Source: Erythrocercus mccallii (lineage: Eukaryota > Chordata > Aves > Passeriformes > Dicruridae). From it: DNA of 64,000 nucleotides. Below are positions 33,443 through 45,900 of the stretch, one piece after another (positions within the stretch are counted from its first letter, which is position 1; the number at the start of each line of letters is the position of its first letter). The notes under the pieces were generated by a model. That model was given only the letters and a program-made list of their open reading frames with translations, was not told the DNA's origin and searched no databases. Both the position numbers and the translations under genes were made by a program. The DNA lies in contig VZRG01002092.1 in the NCBI GenBank assembly GCA_013397435.1, positions 31,075-95,074 on the forward strand, given 5' to 3'.

Positions 33443-34231
33443 TCAGAGGCAATGCAGAGCCAGCACATGCTCTTCACCTTGCAGTCTTTCAGGACTCTGG
33501 AGACAGCCCCTAAAAGGCAGAAGGTGGAGGCTGTCCTGTCTGATGTTGATGTCAGATCTCACAAGGGAGGAATCAGCCTGTATTTCTTTGGGTATGGGAC
33601 CAATCCACTCGACTAGCCCTTGGGGTAGGTGAAAGCCAAGAGTTTTGAAAAACAGCACGCTTGGAAAGTTTAATCCCAGAAACAGCCCCAAGTAAGTGGA
33701 GATGTTTTCCCATACTGCCTCCAGAACTGGCCTCAGTGCTTTACCCTGAGGATCCCACACAGTCCAGGGTTGATTCCCCTTACGCATCTCTCCAGCATCA
33801 TTTGTCCCCAGGGCAATCCAGCATGCTCTGATGGAATCTGATTCACTGGCTTCTAGCACCCATGGAGGATTTTCTAGAGACAGCATTACAAACGACCTCT
33901 ATAGAGTGTGCAGGCACGTAAACCTACTTCTTCCCCACACTGTGGTATTGAGGACTTTTGTCAGCTTCTGTGTTTCCCACTGAGGGGCTGAGAAATGCCC
34001 CTCTGGTGGGTCCAGACGTAGTGGATATGTGTTGGATATGTCCCACGTTCCCTCCCACAACTGCTCTGGTTTGACCACGTGGATGCATGTAAAGGTCATT
34101 AGGAGTTTAGCAGGCAGATTAGCAGACAAAGCGAAAGACAAAAGAGTGATAGCATTAAACACAACCGTTAAAAAAAAGAAAAGCTGAGCTGAAAAAAATG
34201 GCGTAACTGGAATGCCTGCTACTGGTGTTGG
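33443..34231 (-). pseudogene. Open region resembling a retroviral envelope N-terminus, broken
   Basis: Read right to left, one frame is open from 34231 to 33443 except for a single TAG at 33899-33901. It begins with a hydrophobic stretch resembling a signal peptide. Next comes a Trp- and Pro-containing segment (KPEQLWEGTWDISNTYP) of the kind seen at the start of gammaretrovirus-type envelope surface proteins, then sequons NTT and NIS. No proper start codon precedes the hydrophobic part. No LTRs, gag or pol were found nearby, and no transmembrane-subunit motif. It could be a decayed endogenous retrovirus fragment or a chance open frame. The envelope reading rests on pattern only. Confidence 0.3.
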
Positions 34232-36214
34232 TCATGAGAAGCTCTGGAAAAGTGAATCAGGGCTGAGATGGATACAAAGAAAGCTGCCAGGACGAAGCCA
34301 CAGAGGGATTGCTCACTTCTACTGAGCACCCAGACACTATAAAAACTCCAGCAGCACCTCCTCTTGCTGACAGAGCTCTGTCCCATGAGCTGTGTTTGTA
34401 TTCTCAGCATATGGCACAGGCATGGAGGGGGCTGCGTGACCCCAGAGTGTTCCTTCACCCACGCTCTGCCTTTTGCTCCACCTGCCTGATGGTGTTGGGA
34501 AGACTTGAGCTTGGCCACAGAAGATTTAATGTAATGCTCCCTGGAGATTCATTCTGCGTGTTTGTAGGATGACACTGAGGGATGCCCCTATCCCACTAAA
34601 GTGGTGGAGCCCTAGAGCAGTGGGAGTATGTGGCAGCCAGCCTGGGCCATGCTGGGGGGAGAGGGGGGACTCCCATGTGGGGTCTGCAAGGGGAGAGTTC
34701 CTGCCCTGCATGTCAGGAGGACGTGGAGTTACTGACTGCTGTAGCTGATATTTACAAACTCCGGGCCTTCACCCTGCCTGCCTGTGGCTGCTTTCTCATC
34801 TTGCTTTCTTGTCAGGGCCACAGTTCAAGGTCTGGAGAGGTGCATGTTGTAAGGGATTAGGGGAGAAAGTTCTTCTGCCCTGATGCACCTCCCTTCCCTG
34901 CGTCCCACCACCCACACATGAGCTGGGTGCTAATTTGGTGGGGGGAGCTGGTGGAAGGGGTGGGACGGGAGGAGGAGGAGGAGAGAGGGTAGTCTCTGCC
35001 TTAACTCTTGCTGTAGCTCTTTGGCACTCAGTGGATTCCCAGCCTGGACTCCAGTGGGACGGGAAAGGATAGGACGGGAGGGGCTTGCCTGGGGGAGAGC
35101 TACGCTGGGTTCAGGTGAGTTGGGTGTTTGCCTGTTGAGCAGATCTGGCTGGATGTGCGTGCCACCCTGGGAGTGCCGGTGACTCGGGTCCTCCCGCAGC
35201 CAGCTGCTGCACGCCAGCTGCTTGCTGTGCTCTGGGGAGTGGGCCAGCAAATCCGCAAGGGCAGAATCTTCCCAGCGTTAAGCGAAGCAAGGGCAAGATG
35301 GAAAATAGGGAGCAAATAATCAGTTTGGATCAACCCAGGGAAGAGGTTTTTATTTCTATGGTTCCTTTGGAAAAGGAAAGGACAGGCAGAGATGCTGCAC
35401 AGGGGGTGCCAGGAAGCTGAGAGCAAAGAGGTGCCTCAAGGATGGGTAATTGATACTGAAGGTTGTGGCAGCAGAGAGAAAGGGAGAGAGTGATAGATAA
35501 GTACTCAGCAGAAGGATTGAGAAGAGAGACAACAGTGAGCGAGACGGGGACAGGGATGAAGGGCAGAGATGACTGGTTGATAATAGGTACAGGAGCCAAG
35601 GCACTAGGAGTGGAGTAGGCTGTAGGCATTTCAGCTCCTGCCAGCATGAGTTCTCCTGCAGAGGTGCTGACCCCAGTACATTGACTTGGGGGCTCTAGTT
35701 TTAAAAGATGTGCCTGGGAGTGCACTTCTTGTTCTTCTTGCCCCTGAGGTTTCATCAAATTTGTTTCTGTAGTGGGGAGGCAGGGAGACAGGCAGTTTCT
35801 GCATGGCCTAAACTCTTGGAATCTGTGGGCATATTTGTGAACAAATGCAGGCAGAACACATGATGATTTCATAACACCTGATCTGTGTCTTCTTAAATCA
35901 ACAGTGCTTTTAAAGTAATCACTACTAATCAGGGCTTTCATCTCATGCCAGTGGAAATGCCATTGCCCTAGTTTTTCCTCTTTGACAGCTGCTGATATGA
36001 GAGGCTGAACCTTGGACCTGACCTTTGCAGCTCTGCCACAGCTGAACTTTTCTGGATCCATGGTTGCAGATGTGGCCCTTCCAGAGGGCAGGCTAAAGAG
36101 CCCCGTGCCTTTTCTCTACCTGACTGTGCTCCTGGGCAGGGCTAGAGGAGAGTTTTGGTGCCCCAGGCTGGAGAGCTGGTACCTGGCCCCTTGGACGGTA
36201 CATATCCTGTCATA

Positions 36215-36236
36215 ATGCCACATTACAATGTGGCAT
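36215..36236. repeat. Short perfect palindrome, 10-bp arms
   Basis: Left arm ATGCCACATT, spacer AC, right arm AATGTGGCAT. It could form a small hairpin or bind a dimeric protein. Confidence 0.7.
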
Positions 36237-39200
36237 GATGGCAGGAACTGCTCGAAAACACTTCAAGCACTGCTGGACTCATGGTTTCCATGTGCCTCTG
36301 CCTGTGCTGATTTCACCTCTTGTGACTCATCCTGAGCACCAGCCGGAGTTGGCTGAGCCTGCCCAGGGTCTGACACAGGATGCTGGACTTGTTCAGGGCT
36401 GAACAGGGAGCACAGTGCGGGGACAATCATGACAGGGAGCCCCTGTGGCCCTGCTCTGCTGCTCCGTGCGGGTCACACACGTGTCTGTGCTGAGGGACCG
36501 GGCTCTGCCGCTCGCAGTGTTGGCCCTCTCATCCTCCCTGCTGGGAAGCATAAGGCAGTGTTATGCCTCAACCTTGCCTGGCTTTTGGAAGAGTCTTCCT
36601 TGAGTGCTCTTCCCCCGTGCTGCCTGTTTCTCATCACTGGCAGCAAGTGCCCCAGGCTGTGCTTTTGGGAGGTCAGGCAGGGTGTGCCTACCTGGAGGAG
36701 TTTAGATACAAGTGCCTAGAGCAGTGTGGTGTCAAATTCCCTGTGCTACTCCCCCACCTCTGAACCACTGGCTGCAATGTTGGCTCCTCTGCTCTCCTGC
36801 TCCAGCAGCTTTGCTTCCCACTCTTCCCTCGCCCCCAGCCGCAGGGATGGCAGCAGGTGGCCAAACAGGGCTGGGGGCTGGCAGCCTCCATCTCTTCATC
36901 TCACCTGCCCAGGGCTGCTGGCTGCTGTCTTGCTCCATGAAGTTGCTGCCCCAGAGAGGTGGCAGCCCTGTAGGCATCCTGCAAACTCTGTCCTGTCCCT
37001 GTGGAGCACCTCTGGGCTGCACCACAGGTCGCTGCCCCATTGTGCAGGGACCTGTTTGCAGAGTGGGTGCTGGAGCAGCATGGCTTTCACCCTCTGTGCC
37101 ATTCACCTGCTCTGCTCCTCCAGCCAGTGACGGGAGCTGTGCTGGCCACACGCTTTGGTTGCACACAAGGACCTCTGAGCCAGCCTGATGCAGCCCCAGG
37201 ACTTTGGCCAGATAACCTCAGCCTTTGGGTAGGTGGCTCTAGGGGCTCCACTGGGGCCTGGCTGAATCTGTGTCTGTACCAGACCTATTGCTGGTGCTCT
37301 GTACAAAGAATGGATCCTGCTGTGGCTGCCCCTCCTGCTGTGTTGCACTGGATACAGCCCGACTATGGGCTGAGTGGAGGTCTTGAGATTATCTGGTTTG
37401 ATGCAAAGGCTAGTTTCTAGTCATGTTTAGACACCATTTATGGGCTTCATCAGTTAGTCTTGGGTTTCTTAGAGAAAGAACACGCCTCTGTGTCTCTATA
37501 GCCCTGAGCAGGGATGGTGATCCATGGGCACCAACAGAGACTGATCTGGCCCTAGGAAAAACAGCCTACGTTGCTTTTAGCAAGAGATTTGCCGCTGATC
37601 CTCAGGAAGGTCCAGCCACTGTCAGGGGCTTCAGAGGGTCTCCTGTCCAGCAGCAGAAGACAGAGCAGGACCCATTTGGCACCCTTCTGCACCAGGGGTG
37701 TGTGCTCTGAAGGGTGATACTCTATAATCCTTGCACCTTGTGTTGCAGATGTCTGTGCCGTCAGTGAACTCACTGAGTTCCTTATCTCACTCTTTCTGGT
37801 GTCAGTAATAGCAAATTCAATGACTGCACAATCATTGTTCTTATTTCACACTGGAGAAAACATAGGTAGGATCTGATTCTTGTAACAGCCTCCTGTGCCT
37901 CATGAACCTTGCTGAACAGATGCTTTGAGAATACCCTGCAGCCCACAGAACCTGGAAGTTAATTAGAAAGTGTAAAGAAGCCAACTAACTTTCAATTGCT
38001 TGGAATGAAAGGCATTTTAATTTCGACTGCAGTCCTAGAGTTGATCAGTTTTTCTCCATCTTTCCTTTCTCTGTTGTGCAGCTGGAGTGAGCCATTCTCC
38101 AGCAGCATTCCCGTTTGGAAGCAGCTATCTCTGCTCATGTAGCTGCTCTTAGATTGGCTGGAAAGCCCTTGCTTCCACTGCTGATGTTTTCTTGTCCATC
38201 TTGCAAAGATGACCGATTCCAGTAGCAGCCCCCATGCACTGATTTAGCTGGGTTGGTCCCTTAAGCTGTACCTTGGCACTGTTGTTCCTCGCTGAGCCCT
38301 GATTTTGTCTCTGCTCCCACAGCCGCCCCCGCCTCCTGCCATCGAAATGCAGCGCAGGATTTCAGCTGCCGACTAACTGCTGGCTCTGATTGCGCAACTG
38401 GAGGATTTTGTGTCGTCCTGCTCCTCCTTTTGTAACACAGCCCAGTCTTCTTGCTTCCTGATTCCTCCCTCCCCATCTTAAATTGCAGTTTATATGCTTG
38501 GTTGCTGCTTGTTTCAAAATGAAACCAAGAAACATAAATGCAGTGCAGCTGTCTGCGTTGTCACCTGTGATTCTGCATTCTGCACTTCAGGCAGCACCTT
38601 CGAGTGTCCAAGGGAGCTTTAACGCTGTGCATCCTCTCATAAATGTTATCAGCTACTTTTTCGAGACATTTCTGCCTGCTGTTCTTTCTGTTTCGCTGTT
38701 CCCTCTGGAGATTGTCCTCATCTCATTTGCCTTATGATAAAACAGCAAAAGAGGTCAAACAGAGGATGTTAACTTCCCAGCAGTAGGAACTCCTGTCTGA
38801 CAGCAGTCAGGAACAGGCAGTAAGTTTGCAGGAAGAAAAGCTTTAGGAGAATTGCTGTTGGCTTCTTCCTCTGGTGCCAAAACTCCAGGTGGCTTCTGTC
38901 TCATCTTTCTTGTCTTGCTCTTGTTTCTTGCCTCACCTGAGCAACTTTGAAAAAGCCCTTTTTTACTCTGAGAGAGACTGAGGATAGCACCATATTTTGC
39001 TTCAAATGATGCTTTCTTTCTCCTCTTTCTCTTATTACTGCCTCTACCCTTCAGTGGCGTCTTGTTTCCAAACAAAGCCAGAAAATGCTGTTCTCCTGCA
39101 TGCCTGCATTGCATATTCAGCACATCATAGACAGCTGCTGAGTGACCACAGTGCTTCAGAGATGCCCTTGGTTTTCCTTGCTCTTTGGTACCATACTTGA

Positions 39201-40250
39201 AGGATCCCATGGTGGTAGGTGTGGGACAAACACAGGCCAAAATTCATGACCAAGGGGAGATTGTGTTGCCTCATTCAAATGTTCAAGAATGGAACTTGTT
39301 GCTCTGGTTCTGTGGCTGCCTGCATGCTGCCTGTATGCTGCCTGCTTTCTCTCCAGGTCCTGCAGGAATCCAGGTGTATTCTTGTTTTCCCTGCAATAAA
39401 TCTTTTGAGGAAAAAATGTGGCTATCTCCATGTGCCAAGCCCAGTACCAAATTCTGTACCGTTTCCTATGGAGCTGCATAGAATGGAGCTCACTGCTCTC
39501 TGTGGGAAGATGACAGACTACAGGTCATTTCTGTGAAGGGCAAGAGAACCAGCTTCTCTGAGTGCTTAAGGCTGAAAATACAGCAGAGCACCTCTAGAAG
39601 AGACTAGTGGGATCAGAGGGAGCTGAGGAGGGAAGGTGGTAGTGGTGGTTGAGAGGGTCCAGGGGAGGGGTAGACTGTGGATAGCATCAAGATGGCATTT
39701 TAGCTGTTGGGAAAACTTTATGGCAGAGGTAAAAAAGAGGCTGGGAATGAAGTAGTCATAGGATTTTTCTCCAAACTTTGGTGAAGGAACAGCAGAAAAA
39801 GTGCAGGCGAGCAGTGAGGGGCACAGTCTTTACTCCAAACTCATACATTAAGGAGGGAGCAACCAAAGGAAGAGGAAAATGTTTGGGAAGGATGTAACCC
39901 AGTAGGTGCTGTGACTACTGTGGGAGAACCAAATTGTTCCTAGCTGGAAACAAGAAGTTATTTGAGTCCCCATCTGGCCTAAGAACATACAGAGCGGGGC
40001 ACAGTAGGATTAACTGTTCAGGAAGAGAGCCAGGGGGTGTATGGATAGACACAGAAACAGCAGGCAAAGCAGAGAAGGAAGTAGTGGGGATGTGTAATGT
40101 GCATGGCTTTGTCTGGGAAAGGAGACATTGTAGTTCATTCCATGAGGGGCTGAAACTTTGGGCACCAGTTTAATGCACCATCTGTTCCCACTTGAAAAGG
40201 TTTGATTTCATAGCCAGGGTGCTTTCCCCCTTTTTAAAACAGGGAATTGA

Positions 40251-40287
40251 AGGCAGAAGTGCTGTGTCTCCCCTGCTGTTCTGTGTT
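40251..40287 (+). repeat. 37-bp direct repeat, copy 1
   Basis: Starts AGGCAGAAGTGCTGTGTC and is identical to 46466-46502. The flanks differ. Its origin is unknown. Confidence 0.85.
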
Positions 40288-42776
40288 TCTCCCAGCTGTG
40301 TTTCTCATTGCAGCATCCCAACTTCTATCCTTCATGTTGGCCTACTCAGGAGTCAGAGGACAGATAAAAAACCCTGGCCCAGGTGTTCCTGAGGTGGAGG
40401 CTGGTGACAGGGTTGGGGTTGTGGGCTGGCACTCATACAATCCCTTCCCAGGGCTAGGTGAGAGGAGGTGATTGTGACCTTCCTCTGCACTCCTGTGTGA
40501 AACAGGTCTAGCAAAAATGAAGTAAAACCCCAAATATTAGTAGAAATAGGCTGACTCTTGGACCCACCTTACATTAAAAGAGTAAAAACAAATTAGCTAG
40601 TCTTTTTCTGCCGGCTTCCTGGGACATCCTCAACAAACCCAGACTTCAACATCACTGTATTTGATAACGTGCCCTGAACTGCAGCAAATTGGAATGTGCC
40701 AAGGGCTGTGACAGATCAAACACATTTCATTAAGTACATGTTACTTTTTCTCTCACATTTGACAGTGTGTGGAGCTCTGCTCCTCTCAGAGATGAGGAGG
40801 CTGTGCTGTAGCATCAGAATGAACTGATTAGCCAGCTGGCAGGCCTTACTGCAAGCAGGCAATGGGGAGAAGGGCTTTAGAAGCTGAGAAACGGCTGGCA
40901 GCAGGACCTGGTGACTCCAGCCCAGCAGAAGGACTAGGTGAAGGGGGCAAATCTGGAACTGGAAGGACTGCTGATCTGCTGGAGACCTGCAGAGCTGCAG
41001 CTGCAAGCCAGCAGCCAGCATTTAGGGTCTGTGTTTGATTGCTGGGTTCTACCACCTTCTTTAAATGTGGGGTTAGAGGTTTGTGGGAGTCTGTTAAGAA
41101 GGCTGATTCACCTTCACGCTCTCATGTGGGTCCACAGATGTTGTAGCCCTTGGTGGTTTGGATCAGTGCAAGCCATACCAGTAAATAGGTGCTTTTCAGC
41201 ATATGGACCATTAACAGGCAAGGGCTGGAGATAAAACAGAGGTTGCTTCCTCAGTGCCCTCGTGCATCTGCATTTGACACCCAAACTGGTAGTGCCCACT
41301 GCAGTACTGCCCACACATAGGCTCTTACTGACAATAGTTGTAAAAACCTCTCAAATTTAACAGGGACCAGGATCTTTCTGCCATGTTTTTGAAGAGGAAG
41401 CTATATTAGCCTGGGGGATGATCTTCACCAGCCCCTGACTGCTCTCCTCTATGCTTTATGTCCCCCTGATCTTATTGCAGCCCCTCTTACACTGGTTGAT
41501 GCCTCGCATGAGACTCAGTCCTCCTTTCAGTGTCCATGGAAATCTGCAGCTGATAGCAAAGCAAATAGGATGAGCCCTTCAGGAAAGCAGATGGGGGAAC
41601 AAAGCCTGTTGTTGCCTAGGGCATTTAGAGAGCAATTGGTGTATTACACTGTGAGATCTGCTTTCTTTTCTTTACTTGAATAACAGACAGGAAACATGCC
41701 TGTGTCAAAGAACTACTTGTTTCACTGTGAACATTCATTAGAGGTTGTCTTTTCATACACGAGTATCTTTCTTTGCCCCAGGGCCTGATATATCCAGAGG
41801 GTTAGCATTTAGGAAATAATTTCCTTTACAGAAATAAATGAGACGCTGATAATGATGCTGTCTTGTGTGGGTAAGTGCAAGCATGGCCCACCAGCTCCTG
41901 CTCCTGCTTCCTCCTCACCTCATTGAAAATGACACCAAAACAAGTTCCATAGCGCTCCTTGGCTGCTGGGACAGTTAGATGTCAGGGTCTGCACTTGCTC
42001 ATATTTCCAGTTAGGTCAGGTTCCCTGATAGTCCCTACTCACCATGAGGTGGCTCATATTTGTCCAGAGGGACATGACAGGAGAGACACCAGGCACAAGG
42101 AGGAAGGGAATATTTTGCCATCATGGTCCTGGTGCACCATCCTGGGGCACATGGTCAGTAGAAGATTTGGTGGTTCTGTAAGGTAAAGGACATCAAAGGT
42201 GATGAGGTCCTGCTCACCACTGAGCTGCTGCCTGGGAGAGGTCCTTGGCTTGAGCTGCCTCCAGAGCCAAGGGAGAGAGCAAGTTTAAATAGTCCAGAGC
42301 AGATCTGGGGGCTGTGGAAATGCTGAAGTGTTGTGGGGGATGCAGATTGCTGTCTCTGTTGCTCCCTGAAGATGGGGATGTTCCTTTAGATGGCACAGAA
42401 GGAATGAGAGATGTGCTGTTAAAAAACTTACCAAACCACCAGCAAGATGAATTTGCAAGTTGCTACAAAGGAACAAACCCTGATTTCTTTGTAGTCCCAG
42501 CTGGTGGGAATGGAAGCAGAGATGCTGCTGCTTTGGTGAGGCTTGTTTCCAGCTTATTTTCCTTATCTCAACCAGGGAATGTATATCCCTTGCTAAAGAA
42601 AATCACTTCTAGAAAGGCCAGCCTCTGCTCAGTAATGCCACCAGTTAGATGTACCTAAATTTACATACTGATACTGGGAACACATCTTATTGTGGCGTCT
42701 GGTCCCCTCACTGCTCTTTCCACAAGGGTGTCCTGCAGCAGCTCCCTACATCCCTTCTCTTCTGTCCCACAGAGCC

Positions 42777-42969
42777 ATGACAAGAGCCATATCCAAGGAA
42801 GGAGAACCCAATGGGGCCACCACATGTCCCGAGGAAATAAAAGTGGAGGAAATGGAAGAGAGAGGCCAGTGGCGGAACAAAATGGAGTTTGTGCTGTCTG
42901 TGGCTGGGGAGATCATTGGCCTGGGTAATGTGTGGAGGTTCCCATACCTCTGCTACAAGAACGGTGGTG
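42777..42969 (+). CDS. SLC6A12: SLC6A12 first coding exon: N-terminal tail and TM1
   Basis: A pyrimidine-rich tract and CCCACAG acceptor end at 42772. The exon has four 5' UTR bases and then ATG with G at -3, so an upstream non-coding exon must exist. Encodes 64 residues: an acidic tail (PEEIKVEEMEERGQW), then TM1 with GEIIGLGN, including Glu45 and the sodium-site Asn51. The donor is GTGAGT. An in-frame extension to 42690 reads through the acceptor and was rejected. Confidence 0.93.
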
Positions 42970-45900
42970 GTGAGTTCACAGCACACGTGAGTTGTTCTAC
43001 ATCTGTAGGTATGGTGAGAAATACGTACATGCCTGGACCCATTTCTCCTATGCCTCGTGTCCTCTAAGGCACTCCCTTATTCGCTCCTTCGACAAGTTAG
43101 CTCCTGCCAAAACCAGGAGGTATAAAAACTCGGGAGTGAATCCAGCTCCCCAGTGGGTACTCTTTCTTAAAACAGCATTCTCAAGTCTGGACTCTAAAAA
43201 ATTGAACTCTAGTAACAACTTAAGGCTTCCAGGCATCTCAAGAAATTAATGGTCTTTGGAAAATATCAGATGCTGTGAGTGGTCAGAAAGCCAACATCAA
43301 CCTCCTCCTACATATTTCCCTGTTCCTACTCGAGGTGTCAAATCCATCTTTTTCAGGCCCTTGTTACAGAGGAGGAAAGGCTTAGATAGTGCTGGTATCC
43401 TTTGCTGGTATCCTACCTAAGGCCTGATATGCCCTAGGAGATTTCTGCTCTTCCAGTGGAGCAATTCTCACAGTGATCAAACCACCAATTTTGGGAAATT
43501 CATCCCCAAAAATGGTTCATTCACCTTCCCTTTTGTTTCTTTGCCTGGGTCTCCTTTTCTCTTGCACTAGCACTGCAATAAGATCATTACATGGTTAAAA
43601 GTTAAAATTTCTCATAACAATAAAATGAAAGTAAGGGAATAATTGACTGTCGCTAACTTTCCTCTAACTTTCCTCGGTGAATAACTTTATAAAAGAAAAG
43701 GAGGAATAACAAATTAAGTGTCAAATACAGCAACAACTTCTCTTGTTCTTATTCTCTAAAAACACTTTGAGATAATGGTCTGGGGCTTGCTTAGCCCTCC
43801 CCCCGCCCCTCACTTTGAGCTTTCTTTGTCTGCAGACCATGCCCCAGAGGCCTTTCTTATCCAAGGTGCTATGAGCTTTCACCAGTAGCTGAGTGGTTCC
43901 CCTGTAACTTTTCCCAGGGCCTCCAAATTCCTGTCTGCTATGCTGTTGCTGGAGTTTATCCAAATTAAGCATGAGACAATAAAATACATCCTCAAAACCA
44001 AAGAGGGGCAGGGTAAGAAATGGTTAAAAAATGGAATTAGGTTTTTCTTGAACCTGGGATGATTTTTAGCAGGTCCTCCAGTCTCCTTCTCCAATATTTT
44101 GATGGGAGGCACCAAGGGCAAGTCAGATGGGCACAGGTTAGGAAACACTGGAGGTGCATCTGATTGAGCAGCCTGTTCTGCAGTGATACTTGGAGAGAGA
44201 AGTAGTGAGCTTTTCGTGGAAAATTTCTCCCTGAGTTCAGATGATATCTTTGCGTAGTTTATGCCTGTAGTACCCGGTTCAGCAGTCCTTGCAATTTGTA
44301 TGCTAATTAGCGTAAGCGAAAAGGCTACTTTTGTTCACTTTAAATATCTATTGAATAACATTTGTCTTTTTAATTAAACTGCTCTGGAATATCTAAGGCT
44401 GTGATTCAGAGGGCAATGAGGTTAGGCTTGGGAAAGGTTAGGATAGGAGAGTCCTTCCCTCACAGCTCACACATTGCCTTTGCAGAAAGTACACTACTGC
44501 TGTAGAAGGTACTTTTCTCTCTCCAATGCTCTAGGGAACCAGAAGACTGATATAGGACAAGGCAGTGTCTTTTCCATGACACTCAAAGATAGTCTCACCA
44601 TTGGAAAAGTTCTTGAAATTGCAAAAATGGCATTTTCCACTTATAAATGCTGCATCCCTGTCTCACCCTTACCCCCAAACCCTTGAGACTGCTGTCCTGT
44701 CACCTTTCTCCACCTTTGGATGTACTGAAATGGTTATACAGCTGTGAAGACAGATGCCATAGAAACAATAGTGCTTTGTTTCTGTAAAGCGACCAACTGC
44801 AACCTTATCTATTGCTGCACTGTCAAATTTGATCTAATTGCTCAGCATCCTGAACTTACTATTGACTCATAAGGAAAGAGGGTCTGTTTCTAGGGGCCCA
44901 CTCAAGGCTGAGTCTCCTTCAGTGGCGCAGCAAATGAGGAGCGGATCAGAGCTGGAATTTCAGCTGGTAACTGCTGTGGGACAGTTATGAGAGACAAGAC
45001 AGTGGAGGTGCAAGAAAACCATCTTTGCTCAGAGACCAAAATGGGTCAACCTCTGGGACAAATTGTATCAGAGGAGAGGGTCTGGAATCTGCTGAAAGGC
45101 TCATCTGTGTGCAGGATAATAAAGCTGTCTTGCAGATTTGGCATGAATGTCTTGTCTGAAAGGAACAGCTGCCTCTAGTTCAGGTTCTGCTGTTCTCATT
45201 CCCTACCCTGCAAACCTGCACTGACCCTGAGGACCAGCCTCCTTCCCTCTGGCCCCAGGTCTCCTGCAGCTACACACAGCTGTGTTTAGGGGAAATTTGG
45301 ATGTTCTTTGTCATTGTAACATTGTTGGCTTAAAATCAAGGGCAAGTGTTCCTAGTTGCTCATTGTCACTGGAAGGAATGTCAGTGTGGATGCCTGTGCT
45401 GGCAGGGGAGGAGAGGGCCTGGGGGGACTGGGGCTGGGAAAGGCACTCTAATCTTGCTTGCAAGCAGCTGAGATGCTCTCCAGGCACTGGCAAGAGAGGT
45501 GTTGATGATCAAAAGTTTATTGTATGGACTGGCAAGATTGCCACAGTTGTTTTAGTGAGAAAGGCAGTCACCTTATCTTGTTTGGAGGGGAGCAGAAGTG
45601 TGAAAATCTACACTAAGGATGTGGAGAAAGAGAGTGAGGTGACAGAAGGAGGGTTGGCTGTGAAAATGAGATCTCAGGAGCAGTTTTGAGCAGAGCAGAG
45701 AATGTATTTGGTGTTTTGGTTTGGCAGCATAACTGAAAAGGTGAAAAAAAGTTTCAGACAGCTGAACAGAGCACTAAACAATTTTTTCAGGGCATTAAAC
45801 TTTTTTTTTGTTGTGATTTTTGTTTGTCTTTTCTTATGCTTAGTTTCTGCTGGTCATTGTTTCTGGGAAAAAGCCTTGCTCTTTCTCTCCTTCCTCTTCC

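Larger units (their letters stand above)
34232..42772. other. Non-coding stretch upstream of SLC6A12 coding exon
   Basis: About 8.5 kb without a supportable gene. A 243-codon minus-strand frame at 35330-36061 lies opposite a purine-rich stretch and shows no family features. A short palindrome is at 36215-36236, and a 37-bp sequence at 40251-40287 recurs in SLC6A12 intron 1. Confidence 0.6.

Noticed and set aside
42314..42658. 114-codon plus-strand frame before the SLC6A12 start
   Set aside because: Not in frame or splice-compatible with the transporter and shows no family features.
42690..42776. Upstream extension of the SLC6A12 N-terminus
   Set aside because: The extension crosses a pyrimidine tract and CAG acceptor, so it is intronic; the ATG at 42777 fits the family.
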